Assembly: GCF_006717145.1 (NCBI RefSeq)
Contig: NZ_VFQF01000001.1
Coordinates: 1,612,001 to 1,676,000, forward strand
Length of the DNA stretch: 64,000 bases
From: Humibacillus xanthopallidus
GTDB taxonomy: Bacteria; Actinomycetota; Actinomycetes; Actinomycetales; Dermatophilaceae
Direction of reading: 5' to 3'
Shown here: in pieces, positions 43,301-51,482 of the stretch
Numbering within the stretch: position 1 is the stretch's first letter
Layout of the letters: each line of letters begins with the position of its first letter
Made by a program: the position numbers and the translations under genes
Notes under the pieces: model-generated
Seen by the model: the letters and a program-made list of their open reading frames with translations, nothing else
What the model was told of the DNA's origin: nothing
The model's database searches: none

Positions 43301-44996
43301 CGGCTCCGGCGAGCGCGGCGGTCGGCACGTCCGTGGCCAGGGCCAGGGCTGCGACGGCAGCGACCGGCAGAGCCGCTGTCGCAACGTCCAGTGCAGCCGC
43401 TGCTGCGGGCACGTCGAAGGGGGTGATCCGACGCAGGGCAGTCCAGACCGCGGCAATGCCGAGCGAGGCGACGGCCCACCACGGCTCGACCCACGTGGCA
43501 CTCAACGACAGCACCGCGCCCAGGGCCGGCAATGCCAGGGCCAGGCCGGTCCGGCGGGCAGATCCGGCAACGTCGAGAATGCCCACGAAGCCGACCGCGG
43601 CGAGGGCTGCCACGGCGCCTTCGCCACCAGGCAGAGCCACGGAGTCCTGCGCCAACCCCACGACGACGAGCGTCCACCACAGGGGTTCGATGAGCCCGAG
43701 CAGAGCCGGTGAGAGCCGGTCGGCCACGATCTCGAGCGCCACGAGGACGAAGGCGCCGGACAAGAGCACCGGTATGCCGGGCCATCCCTCCGCGATCCAG
43801 CTGAGCACGGCGAGGGCGGAGATCACGGCGAGACCGGGAGGAGTCACCGCGGTCGTCGGCCCCGCAAGGCGAGCCCGCGGGCGCAACCGGGCCCACGCTG
43901 CCGTGGCAACGAGCGCGCCGAGCATGGCAGCGCACTGGGCTGAGCTCGGCGTCGCCACCTCGCGACCGACCGGCATCTCTCGCCCCACCCCCAGGGTGGC
44001 CATCGCCACGGCCAACCACCCGACGGGCGCGACGAGGAAGCGCAGCGCGCTGTCCGGGTAGCGGCGGGACCACACGGCATACCCGACTGCCACGAGCACC
44101 ATGAGCACGGTGAGGGTGACCGCGAGTGCCGGCCCCTCGAGGTCCGGCGGGAAGGCAACCCCGTCGAGGAAGGTGGTGATCACCATGACGGGCAGCAGCA
44201 GTCCCCCCGCGACCTCGAGTGCGCGGCCGACGACGGTGGCGCCTCGGCGGCGCAGGAGCGCGCCGGCCGCGAAGGGCGCCAGTGCGATCACGGACTCGGC
44301 CACCGGACGTAGCGCGGGCGCGACGTCGCCGAAGGCGAAGGCGACCAGACCGAAGGCCCCCACGAAGAAGAGCAGGACGCCGAGGTAGGCGAGCCCGTGG
44401 ACGGCGAGGTCGGAGCCCACGGCCTGTCGCGTGCGTCCCCACCACAGCGCGAAGGCCGAGGGCGGCTTTGGGCGCGCTGGGGCAACGGGCCGGGTGGGTG
44501 GACCACCCCTGAGTGAGGGCGTGGTGGCGCTGGGTGACGAGGCGTCCACGCGAGCCAACATCTCGTCCAACATGGTCGGCTCCACCGCCGTCGACTGCAC
44601 TGCGGTCGACTGCACTGCAGTCGACGGTGGCGCGACTGCGACCGTCGTGCCGGATGACGCGGCCGCGCGCTGGCCGCTCGCCCGAGCGAAGCCGTCCGCC
44701 GTCACACCCGCGGCCTCGGCCCTCAGCTGGGTGACGAGCTCGGAAAGGACGATGTCCTGCCCTCCGGTCAGGCAGCCCCTCGCACGCGCCTCCTCGAGGA
44801 ATACCCCTTCGACGAAGTCGAGATGCCCCATGTCCGTCAGGTCGACCCGCCTTCGTGGTCCCGGGCCCTCGTCGGTCATGGTGGTCCCGTCCGAGGTCCA
44901 CCCAGACCAGTCCTGCCCGCTCCAGTACCGAAGCGACGCGCGCCCCTTCGGGTCGGGATACCAACCCGCAGCAGACGTCGGCTGGTTCGTGCTCAT
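40365..44996 (-). CDS. Giant DUF2510 polytopic membrane protein (SCO7613-like)
   Basis: The 1543-residue protein begins with a DUF2510 motif (SAAGWYPDPKGRASLRYWSG, residues ~12-45), then a ~160-residue soluble, Pro-rich region. From about residue 220 to the end it is almost continuous hydrophobic sequence rich in Ala/Val/Leu, enough for several dozen membrane segments (for example HGLAYLGVLLFFVGAFGLVA). It resembles large actinobacterial membrane proteins annotated with an SCO7613 C-terminal region; no function is known. A short repeat (AVQSTAVQSTAVEPT) lies near residue 135. It is convergent with the SWIM gene and lies downstream of the nrdJ terminator. Confidence 0.82.
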   Translation of the reverse strand: MSTNQPTSAAGWYPDPKGRASLRYWSGQDWSGWTSDGTTMTDEGPGPRRRVDLTDMGHLDFVEGVFLEEARARGCLTGGQDIVLSELVTQLRAEAAGVTADGFARASGQRAAASSGTTVAVAPPSTAVQSTAVQSTAVEPTMLDEMLARVDASSPSATTPSLRGGPPTRPVAPARPKPPSAFALWWGRTRQAVGSDLAVHGLAYLGVLLFFVGAFGLVAFAFGDVAPALRPVAESVIALAPFAAGALLRRRGATVVGRALEVAGGLLLPVMVITTFLDGVAFPPDLEGPALAVTLTVLMVLVAVGYAVWSRRYPDSALRFLVAPVGWLAVAMATLGVGREMPVGREVATPSSAQCAAMLGALVATAAWARLRPRARLAGPTTAVTPPGLAVISALAVLSWIAEGWPGIPVLLSGAFVLVALEIVADRLSPALLGLIEPLWWTLVVVGLAQDSVALPGGEGAVAALAAVGFVGILDVAGSARRTGLALALPALGAVLSLSATWVEPWWAVASLGIAAVWTALRRITPFDVPAAAAALDVATAALPVAAVAALALATDVPTAALAGAALVLLATVPARGQLLDRSLGDPYWARWWAGACALVALVALAAWESLPGLSVREEWLLAATLVLLSVSSAFGPMDRRVRPPVVTALASATWVVAAGAAAATQAVVVTSLGVVGLALVIAAHVPSRTTRRVHLASLGLTGHALGAATLLMALGTEWALVAATVLATAGWCVTGWLDSKDRSVVGSAFATVHPPLRWVPLTIAALGLPASLSLVLDRSGLLPWSNPWSVTVLAGMALAYAALTRLSVPGRVVVTAAWAGFVGSVVAAVVGAVALGTSVAVAGGVGSSRLPAAVSVAAVSAAVALIRARQRHPVMIWTAWLALTPLAGLLALEFSGWFASLAASPATAVCLGAVGAVLLVSGAAADLRGRSWTPVIVPIHAWARPPVMLGAGQLAVSIALAAAVVTTDVSGWVFGGAAVAVIMTAALSRAGILGGAAVLLGWSSVLALAISSIESKPWIAVVTAFALLLAAEGLSRLPGEAVWWQRWDAPLLVAAGPVALTALVAASGGPASAVTFAMVGGESIAVATRLRRIVAVAVALGAVGAALVLWGAVIAGPGWLALALLCLSASLSALAPVVSSAELRLTLQIGGALAALGAWRVGSDWLMLTDQRAVDIAAVGAGVLAAAAGVAAWRPLLPRSWVLVWGGMAVAVEAVCAWDVVAVAGLLRDDVAPSWPVAAGLIIVALALAGVAPVVGIGWLRDVSVPFGLASVWVGLRVTGASTPAVVLILLTLSVVSAGAIVAASRRVSMGPWRRPLILLGTLTTLSAILVAGLSDTGLLVPALAVAAIQAAACGVALHRVLLQMAAPVLALSAWIVFSLDALDGNPQWMTVPTGLAILAVVALWRRDRQERGGDVAATEIVVLELVGVGFLVGSAWVQTFTETLAYAALAATIGLAVVGWGVVTRVRRRVAAGAVIIAVSVVLLIGVPLVGLLPSWQGAGLWVLIGGLGLIAVLIASMLERGKAVARKTMTRLAEATAGWE

Positions 44997-45097
44997 GCTG
45001 CGAGTCTCGTGACGGGCCAGGAGAGGCGACAAGAGTCGAAAGTCCGCCCCATCGCAGGCGCGTCGCACGTGAGGCCGCCCCGGAACCCCGGGAAAGC

Positions 45098-45133
45098 CGT
45101 GAGGGGGTGGCCCTAGTGGGCCACCCCCTCACG
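45098..45133. terminator. Terminator of the nrdR-nrdJ operon
   Basis: A perfect 16-bp stem (CGTGAGGGGGTGGCCC with its complement) closes on loop TAGT. It begins 16 bp beyond the nrdJ stop and lies before the start of the giant membrane protein gene. Confidence 0.85.
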
Positions 45134-45148
45134 ATCGATACAGCGTGG

Positions 45149-48067
45149 TCAGCTGCAGCCGCTGGTGCTTCCGCAGCCCTCGCAGACGTAGCAGGAGCCG
45201 GCGGGACGCATCTTCGTGCCGCAGGTCATGCAGATCGGGGCGTCCGCCGTGATGCCGCCGAACTTCTCGAGCAGCTCTGCCGAGCTGTGCACCTCGCTCG
45301 AGATCTCGCGGGCCGAGGCCGCGCCGGCTCCGGACTTCACCTCGGAGGCCTTGAGCTCGCCCTTGTCGTCGGGCTTCGCCTCGGGCGCCTTCCTCGCGAC
45401 GGGAGCCGACTGCTGGAGGGTCTCCAGCTCGTCCTCGAGGTCCTCGTCGGAGTCGTCCGAGTCGGCCTCGTAGGAACCGGTCTCGACCTGGCGGGCCCGC
45501 TCGGCAGCCGTGTGGATGCCCATGAAGGAGCGGGTGTCGAAGTCGAGGTAGTCGAGGGCCAGACGACGGAAGACGTAGTCCATGATCGACTGCGCCATGC
45601 GCACGTCGGGGTCGTCGGTCAGGCCGGCGGGCTCGAAGCGCAGGTTGGTGAACTTCTCGACGAACGTCTCGAGCGGCACGCCGTACTGCAGGCCGATGGA
45701 GACGGCGATCGAGAAGGCGTCCATCACGCCGGCCAGGGTCGAGCCCTGCTTGCCGAACTTCAGGAAGATCTCGCCGAGCTGGGCGTCGTCGTAGGTGCCG
45801 GCCGTGAGGTAGCCCTCGGCGCCTCCGACCGCGAACGACGTCGTCTGCGACGTGCGGCGCTTGGGCAGACGGCGACGGACCGGGCGGTACTCGATGACCT
45901 TCTCGACCTTGACCTCGGCGGCCGCGGCGTCGGAGGCGTCCTTCTTGTCCTTGGCAGTCGAGCCGCCGTCAGACAGGGGCTGGCCCACCTTGCAGTTGTC
46001 GCGGTAGACGGCGAGCGCCTTGAGGCCGAGCTTCCAGCCCTGGAGGTAGACGTCCTCGATCTCCTCGACGGTTGCGTCCTCGGGCAGGTTGACCGTCTTG
46101 CTGATGGCGCCCGAGAGGAAGGGCTGCGTCGCGGCCATCATGCGCACGTGGCCCATGGCCGAGATCGAGCGCGCCCCCATGGCGGTGTCGAAGACCTCGT
46201 AGTGCTCGGGCTTGAGGCCGGGGGCGTCGATGACGTGGCCCTTGTCGGCGATGTACTCGACGATGGCCTCGATCGACTCCTGCTGGTAGCCGAGCTTCTT
46301 GAGGGCGCGCGGGATCGTCAGGTTGACGATCTGCATCGAGCCGCCGCCGACGAGCTTCTTGAACTTCACGAGCGAGAAGTCCGGCTCGATGCCGGTCGTG
46401 TCGCAGTCCATCATGAAGCCGATGGTGCCGGTCGGAGCGAGCACCGACGCCTGGGCGTTGCGGTAGCCGCTCTTCTCGCCGAGCTTGATGACGTCGTCCC
46501 ACGCCTTCGTCGCGAGCTTGTGGATGTCGGAGTCCATCGCGTCGAGCGTCTTGATGTTGTCGTTGGCAGCCTGGTGCTTGCGCATAACGCGCTTGTGGGC
46601 GTCGGCGTTGCGGGCGTACCCGGCGTACGCCCCGACGACCGCGGCCATCTCGGCCGAGCGCTTGTACGCGGCACCGGTGAGCAGCGACGTGATCGAGGCA
46701 GCGAGCGAACGGCCACCCTCGGAGTCGTAGCCGTGACCGGTCGCCATGAGCAGCGCGCCGAGGTTGGCGTAGCCGATGCCGAGCTGGCGGTAGTTGCGCG
46801 TCGTCTCGCCGATCGGCTCGGTCGGGAAGTCGGCGAAGCAGATGGAGATGTCCATCGCCGTGATGACGAGCTCGACGACCTTCTGGAAGGTCACGGCGTC
46901 GAAGGTGTCGTCGTCGCGCAGGAACTTCAGCAGGTTGAGCGAGGCGAGGTTGCACGAGGAGTTGTCGAGCGACATGTACTCCGAGCACGGGTTGGAGGCC
47001 GTGATGCGGCCGGTCTCCGGGTTCGTGTGCCAGGCGTTGATCGTGTCGTCGTACTGGATGCCCGGGTCGGCGCACTCCCACGCCGCCTTGGCGATCTTGC
47101 CGAAGAGCTCACGGGCGTCGACGGTGTCGATGACCGAGCCGTCGAGGCGCGAGCGCAGACCGAACTCGGTGCCCTCCTCGACCGCCTTCATGAACTCGTC
47201 GTTGACGCGGACCGAGTTGTTGGCGTTCTGGTACTGGACGGAGACGATGTCCTTGCCGCCGAGGTCCATGTCGAACCCGGCGTCGCGCAGCGCACGGATC
47301 TTGTCCTCCTCGCGCGCCTTGGTCTCGACGAACTCCTCGATGTCGGGGTGGTCGACGTCGAGCACGACCATCTTGGCCGCGCGGCGCGTGGCGCCGCCGG
47401 ACTTGATGGTGCCGGCGGAGGCGTCGGCGCCACGCATGAAGGAGACCGGGCCCGAGGCCGTGCCGCCGCTGCTCAGCAGCTCCTTGGAGGAGCGGATGCG
47501 CGAGAGGTTGAGGCCGGCGCCGGAGCCGCCCTGGAAGATCTTCCCCTCTTCCTTGTACCAGTTGAGGATCGAGTCCATCGAGTCGTCGACCGAGAGGATG
47601 AAGCAGGCCGAGACCTGCTGCGGGCTCTTCGTGCCGACGTTGAACCACACCGGCGAGTTGAACGAGAAGACCTGGTGCAGCAGCGCCCACGTCAGCTCGT
47701 GCTCGAAGATCTCAGCGTCCTCCGCAGAGGCGAAGTAGCCGTTGCTCTTGCCGGCGGCGACGTAGGTCAGCACGACCCGGTCGATGAGCTGCTTGAGCGA
47801 GCTCTCACGGGCCGCGGTGCCCACCGCGCCGCGGAAGTACTTGGTCGTGACGATGGTGCTCGCGTTCACCGACCAGAAGTCCGGGAACTCGACGCCGCGC
47901 TGCTCGAAGATCGTGACACCGGTCTTCCAGTTCTGCTGGACGACGTCGCGCTTCTCCCACGTCACCTCGTCGTACGGGTGAACTCCTGGGGTGGTGTAGA
48001 TGCGCTCGACCTTGACGCCCTTGGCGCCTGCCTTCGAGCGTGAGCTCCGGTTACCGATCTCCGTCAT
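45149..48067 (-). CDS. nrdJ: Class II (adenosylcobalamin-dependent) ribonucleotide reductase
   Basis: The 972-residue protein is a full-length NrdJ. It reduces ribonucleotides using a cobalamin-generated thiyl radical, so it works without oxygen. Visible are QVSACFILSVDDSMDSI, GGSGAGLNLSRIRS, the active-site segment ASNPCSEYMSLDNSSCNLAS, ASVLAPTGTIGFMMDCDTTG, and a C-terminal Cys-rich tail (CMTCGTKM ... CEGCGSTSGC) that re-reduces the active site. An acidic linker (residues ~870-900) precedes the tail. The gene lies downstream of nrdR on the same strand, 171 bp away. ATG 48067 follows GGGAGG. Confidence 0.95.
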   Translation of the reverse strand: MTEIGNRSSRSKAGAKGVKVERIYTTPGVHPYDEVTWEKRDVVQQNWKTGVTIFEQRGVEFPDFWSVNASTIVTTKYFRGAVGTAARESSLKQLIDRVVLTYVAAGKSNGYFASAEDAEIFEHELTWALLHQVFSFNSPVWFNVGTKSPQQVSACFILSVDDSMDSILNWYKEEGKIFQGGSGAGLNLSRIRSSKELLSSGGTASGPVSFMRGADASAGTIKSGGATRRAAKMVVLDVDHPDIEEFVETKAREEDKIRALRDAGFDMDLGGKDIVSVQYQNANNSVRVNDEFMKAVEEGTEFGLRSRLDGSVIDTVDARELFGKIAKAAWECADPGIQYDDTINAWHTNPETGRITASNPCSEYMSLDNSSCNLASLNLLKFLRDDDTFDAVTFQKVVELVITAMDISICFADFPTEPIGETTRNYRQLGIGYANLGALLMATGHGYDSEGGRSLAASITSLLTGAAYKRSAEMAAVVGAYAGYARNADAHKRVMRKHQAANDNIKTLDAMDSDIHKLATKAWDDVIKLGEKSGYRNAQASVLAPTGTIGFMMDCDTTGIEPDFSLVKFKKLVGGGSMQIVNLTIPRALKKLGYQQESIEAIVEYIADKGHVIDAPGLKPEHYEVFDTAMGARSISAMGHVRMMAATQPFLSGAISKTVNLPEDATVEEIEDVYLQGWKLGLKALAVYRDNCKVGQPLSDGGSTAKDKKDASDAAAAEVKVEKVIEYRPVRRRLPKRRTSQTTSFAVGGAEGYLTAGTYDDAQLGEIFLKFGKQGSTLAGVMDAFSIAVSIGLQYGVPLETFVEKFTNLRFEPAGLTDDPDVRMAQSIMDYVFRRLALDYLDFDTRSFMGIHTAAERARQVETGSYEADSDDSDEDLEDELETLQQSAPVARKAPEAKPDDKGELKASEVKSGAGAASAREISSEVHSSAELLEKFGGITADAPICMTCGTKMRPAGSCYVCEGCGSTSGCS

Positions 48068-48237
48068 GTCCTGCGGCCTCCCTGACCGTGGTGGGCCCCC
48101 CGCCGGGGCCCGATGGGCTTCGTGCTCGTCTCGTCCGTGCCAGTGTCTCGCCGGGGTCTGACAGTCCCCTTGGCTCTTCGACGATGTGTTCGTGGAGGGT
48201 GGTGGTGCGTGCTCCGCGATGTCCGCGATGTGTGCGG

Positions 48238-48744
48238 CTACCGCGGCGCGCCGAGTGGGGTGGAGCCCGCGGGCTCCTCCCCGACCGCGTCGCGCTCGGC
48301 CCGAAGGAGGGCGATCGCTCCTTCGAAGTCCTCGAGGCTCTCCCAGCCCTGGTACACGCTGGCGAACCTGAGGTAGGCGACCTCGTCGAGCTCGCGGAGC
48401 GGCTCGAGGACGGCCATGCCGACCTCGTGCGCCTCGATCTCGGCGTTGCCCTGCGCCCTGATGGTCTCCTCGACCTTCTGGGCGAGCAGCGCGAGGTCGT
48501 CCTCCGTGACCGGTCGGCCCTGGCAGGCCTTGCGGACCCCGGAGAGCACCTTGGCGCGGCTGAACGGCTCGGACGCCCCGGACCGCTTCATGACGCTGAG
48601 GCTCGAGGTCTCGAGCGTCGTGAAGCGGCGGTTGCACTCCGGGCACTGGCGCCGGCGACGGATCGCCGCGCCGTCGTCCGTGGTGCGCGAGTCGATGACT
48701 CGCGAGTCGGTGTGGCGACAGAACGGGCAGTACACGTCGGCCAC
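48238..48744 (-). CDS. nrdR: Transcriptional repressor NrdR
   Basis: The 168-residue regulator has a zinc ribbon (Cys6, Cys9, Cys34, Cys37 in YCPFC and CPEC) and an ATP-cone ([20 protein letters not shown] to [10 protein letters not shown]). It binds ATP/dATP and represses ribonucleotide reductase genes at paired NrdR boxes, three candidates for which lie upstream. The start is GTG 48744, two residues longer at the N-terminus than the common MRCPFC form. The C-terminal tail past SLEDFEGAI is lineage-specific. It is the first gene of the nrdR-nrdJ unit and so probably autoregulated. Confidence 0.95.
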   Translation of the reverse strand: MADVYCPFCRHTDSRVIDSRTTDDGAAIRRRRQCPECNRRFTTLETSSLSVMKRSGASEPFSRAKVLSGVRKACQGRPVTEDDLALLAQKVEETIRAQGNAEIEAHEVGMAVLEPLRELDEVAYLRFASVYQGWESLEDFEGAIALLRAERDAVGEEPAGSTPLGAPR

Positions 48745-48810
48745 CTTCCCTTCCCCTGAGCGCTCTCGTGAAACGTCCTCACGCCATCCGGTATGCCGCC
48801 CGCCCGGCTC

Positions 48811-48874
48811 CTGATCGGGCCCACAGACCCGCGCCGGTGTTCGTGGGCCCGGCGCGGGCCTGTGGACAGATCAG
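48811..48874. other. Long hairpin in the nrdR 5' leader
   Basis: The leader can fold into one long stem: CTGATC pairs with GATCAG (outer 6 bp), CCACAG with CTGTGG (6 bp), a 1x1 mismatch, then CCCGCGCCGG with CCGGCGCGGG (10 bp) around an 11-nt loop. It lies between the NrdR boxes and the nrdR start codon. I found no match to the cobalamin riboswitch B12 box. It could be a leader structure, an attenuator or an mRNA stabiliser. Confidence 0.55.
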
Positions 48875-48929
48875 GGGTCGTGCTGGGGATGACCTGGGGA
48901 CGACGTGTGGGTAACCCCCTCACACTTGG

Positions 48930-48945
48930 GGACTACATGTGGACG
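48930..48945. promoter_or_regulatory. NrdR-box-like site 1
   Basis: GGACTACATGTGGACG matches the 16-bp NrdR box pattern (acACwAtATaTwGTgt) at ACTACAT-T-G. It starts 32 bp from site 2, about three helical turns, the spacing expected for paired NrdR binding. Confidence 0.55.
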
Positions 48946-48961
48946 TCTTACATCCGTGTAA

Positions 48962-48977
48962 CTACTAGATGTAGGGG
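48962..48977. promoter_or_regulatory. NrdR-box-like site 2
   Basis: CTACTAGATGTAGGGG on the plus strand reads CCCCTACATCTAGTAG on the minus strand, a close NrdR box with the core CTACATCTAG. It pairs with site 1 upstream of nrdR. Confidence 0.7.
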
Positions 48978-49087
48978 TAACTGTAAGCGCGGTGTGACCG
49001 AGACCGCAAGCACACCGGAGCGATTCGGCGCGTCGGGTCGCTGACCTGCACAAACGCACCAGCTGTCACAGCAGTCACGGCGTGTCG

Positions 49088-49103
49088 CCACTACATCTAG
49101 GGG
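49088..49103. promoter_or_regulatory. NrdR-box-like site 3
   Basis: CCACTACATCTAGGGG shares the 10-base core CTACATCTAG with site 2 but in the opposite orientation. It lies 126 bp further upstream, just after the end of the DUF1023 gene, so it might be an auxiliary site. Confidence 0.6.
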
Positions 49104-49134
49104 TCGAGCCGTCGCCTCCACCCCCCATCTGGCG

Positions 49135-50886
49135 TCAGGATCGGCCCTTTCGGGCCTTCTCCGCCGCCGACTCGGCGACGGTCGCATCACCGCGCCCGGC
49201 GACGACGGCCGCGAGGTTGAACGCGCTGTCGCTGCCGGCCTTGAGATAGTCGGAGTGGCCGCGCGACGTGCGGCGGGCTCCCTCCGTGCCCGCGGCCCCC
49301 GGCGCGTAGGTCGACAGCGTCCGCGCGCCCGCGACCGACGCAGCAGAGGGCCCGAGAACGAGGCGCCCGCTCGCCACGACGGGGTCATCGATGGAGCCGA
49401 GCACGCTGAACCCGCCCGGCTTGAGCCCGGTGTCGACGATGGAGCGAACGGCGCCGCCGGTTCCGGGAGACCCGAACAGGGCCGCCCGGTCGATGCCGGT
49501 CGGGCGTCGCAGGGCGAACGAGAGCACGACCGAGCCGTACGAGTGCGCGAGGACGCTCTGGTCGGCGGGCACCGCCCGAGAGGCGTCGAGCCCGGTCACG
49601 AAGGCCACCAGCTCCTCGCCCCCACGGGCGGCCACCCGCGAGGAGAGAACCGTGCGTGATGGAGTGAGCACCTCGTCGGTCTGCGGCGCCGCGTAGCCGA
49701 GCCAGGTCACCACCGCCACGTCTCCGTGAGCCATCCCCGACGAGGTCGACCGCAGCCGCGCGAGGTCGCGGTCGTAGCGGTCGAGGTCGCCGCCCACAGT
49801 CGTCGTGAAGCCCCCCACGAAGGTGGCGACGTGCGGTGCGGTGTCGACCTCGCCGATGGCGACAGCCGCCTTGGGGTGTCGCCCCGTCACGTCGAGCAGC
49901 AGCAGTCGGCGGCGCGCGCCGTCCTGACGGGCCAGCACGCCCCGGACGGCCCGCAGCGCGCTGAGCCGCCTTCTGACGAGCTCGATCGCCCCGGCCCGTT
50001 CGGACAGCCCCAGAGCGAGTACGGCCGTCCCCGCGGCCCCGACCTCCTCGGGCAGCGGCTCCCCACCCGCCTCCAGGGCGGCGAGGCGGGCGAGTGCCAC
50101 TCGCTCTGCCCGGTCGAGGAGGATGCGGTTGGCCTGGTCACGGTCTGCCGCGGACACCCCGTCTCGGGGCCCGACCCACTCGGGGTGCTCGCGCACGAGC
50201 ACCCCGCGCTCCTCACTCGTCAGGCTGCGCCACCACGCCGCGTTGGCGAACACGTCACCAGGCGGCAGCGCTGCCGAACCCGACACGGCCGGCGGCGCAA
50301 GCGTCGCGAGCACGCCCCGCTCCCCCGGCGCGGAGCAGCCGGCCGCCGACTCGAGGAGGTGTCGCGCGAGCTCGACGTCGGTCTCCGTCGCCACGCGCTC
50401 GGCCTGGCGGAGGTATGCCGTCACCTCCTCACGCATCAACGCGTCCTCGCGCGCCTCGTGCGCATCGAGAACCGGGTCACCCCTCGGCGGTCGCGCTGGC
50501 ACGACGAGTGCCCCAACCTCCGTCACCTGAGCACCGCGCTCCCCCGCCCGGGCCTCAGCCCGGGCGAGCAGGCCCAGGGCGGCCCGCAGGCGCAGGCCGG
50601 CGTGGCTCAGTGCCTGCGAGCAGACGGCGAGATCGCGGCCGAGACGGGTCAGCTCATCGGCGAGGGCGCTGAACCGGCCCGCGGCTGCGGTGGAGGCCGG
50701 CCCCGACCACCGGGAGAGCGACCCGATCCCGCCGGCGCCAGGGCCGGACATGGCCGTCGACCGCCCCCGCAGCATCGTCTCGATGCCGCTCGTCACCGTC
50801 CGCCGGTGCGCTTCGATGCCGCTGGCCACCGCCGAGGGCACCTCCGGGCGGGCAGCGCGCAGGGCCGCGACACTGATCCCCGTCAC
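49135..50886 (-). CDS. DUF1023 alpha/beta hydrolase
   Basis: The 583-residue protein has an N-terminal helical ~250-residue region and a C-terminal DUF1023 hydrolase domain: LLLLDVTGRHPKAAVAIGEV, FVGGFTTTVGGDLDRYDRDL, VTWLGYAAPQ, and the nucleophile elbow VLAHSYGSVVLS; the later His lies near SRGHSDYLKAGS. This two-part layout is common in actinobacteria, where the helical region resembles WXG/LXG modules. Four bases overlap the upstream WXG-like gene, so the two are made together. Substrate unknown; a lipid or cell-envelope ester is plausible. Confidence 0.85.
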   Translation of the reverse strand: MTGISVAALRAARPEVPSAVASGIEAHRRTVTSGIETMLRGRSTAMSGPGAGGIGSLSRWSGPASTAAAGRFSALADELTRLGRDLAVCSQALSHAGLRLRAALGLLARAEARAGERGAQVTEVGALVVPARPPRGDPVLDAHEAREDALMREEVTAYLRQAERVATETDVELARHLLESAAGCSAPGERGVLATLAPPAVSGSAALPPGDVFANAAWWRSLTSEERGVLVREHPEWVGPRDGVSAADRDQANRILLDRAERVALARLAALEAGGEPLPEEVGAAGTAVLALGLSERAGAIELVRRRLSALRAVRGVLARQDGARRRLLLLDVTGRHPKAAVAIGEVDTAPHVATFVGGFTTTVGGDLDRYDRDLARLRSTSSGMAHGDVAVVTWLGYAAPQTDEVLTPSRTVLSSRVAARGGEELVAFVTGLDASRAVPADQSVLAHSYGSVVLSFALRRPTGIDRAALFGSPGTGGAVRSIVDTGLKPGGFSVLGSIDDPVVASGRLVLGPSAASVAGARTLSTYAPGAAGTEGARRTSRGHSDYLKAGSDSAFNLAAVVAGRGDATVAESAAEKARKGRS

Positions 50887-51209
50887 GTCGCCGCGGACCC
50901 GGGCGCGGTCGGTGCCTGCGGGCCCGGAACGGTCAACGCTCGCCTCGCGACCTGTTCCACGGCGTCATAGCCGGCCGCCGCCACGTCGAGTGCCGCGCCC
51001 GTGGCGCGCACCCTCGAGCGCAGCCCCGACAGGCGCGCGTTCCACGCCGCACAGGCCCGCCCCGACGCGGTCGCGCTCTCGCCGCCTCGAAAGGCCGACC
51101 CCACGGGCGCGAGCTCGTCTGCGACCCTCACGCGTTCGAGTCGGGCCAGCACCTCCTCGATGGCGGCCGCGCTCTCACGCAGGCCGTCCGTCTCCACCCT
51201 GAACTGCAT
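50883..51209 (-). CDS. WXG100/ESAT-6-like small helical protein
   Basis: The 108-residue protein is a helical hairpin: MQFRVETDGLRESAAAIEEV, then a turn region with a Trp (CAAWNARL), then a second helix (RVRATGAALDVAAAGYDAVE). Length and layout match WXG100-superfamily partners, with a variant WNA motif rather than WXG. It overlaps the DUF1023 hydrolase gene by 4 nt. No type VII ATPase is in the window, so secretion is not shown. Confidence 0.7.
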   Translation of the reverse strand: MQFRVETDGLRESAAAIEEVLARLERVRVADELAPVGSAFRGGESATASGRACAAWNARLSGLRSRVRATGAALDVAAAGYDAVEQVARRALTVPGPQAPTAPGSAAT

Positions 51210-51368
51210 CTCCTGCTCCTTCCTCTTGCGAGCACGCTAGGGAGGCAAGGGAATCGGTGCTCAGCGGCGTCCACAGCACGACAGCCGACGGCAGACGCCG
51301 TCCACAGGGCGCCGCCCTCTCGTCGAGCTCGACGTCCGGACAGCAGCGGGAGCCGCGGACAGCAGAAC

Positions 51369-51394
51369 GCCGCACCCTCCGGAGAGGGTGCGGC
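51369..51394. terminator. Terminator downstream of the LysM gene
   Basis: An 11-bp perfect stem (GCCGCACCCTC with its complement) closes on loop CGGA. It lies about 90 bp beyond the stop of the minus-strand LysM gene and before the WXG-like gene. Confidence 0.65.
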
Positions 51395-51482
51395 GTCCCG
51401 GGCGCGCTGAGGCGGGGTCGAATCGCCGTCGCACACCAGCCGCTGATGGTGGAGCCAACGCGGCCGTCGGGGGGTCAGCCGG

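Noticed and set aside
48745-48930. Cobalamin riboswitch upstream of nrdR-nrdJ
   Set aside because: The leader folds into a long hairpin, but I could not find a B12-box-like sequence or the multi-helix junction expected; NrdR boxes explain regulation better.
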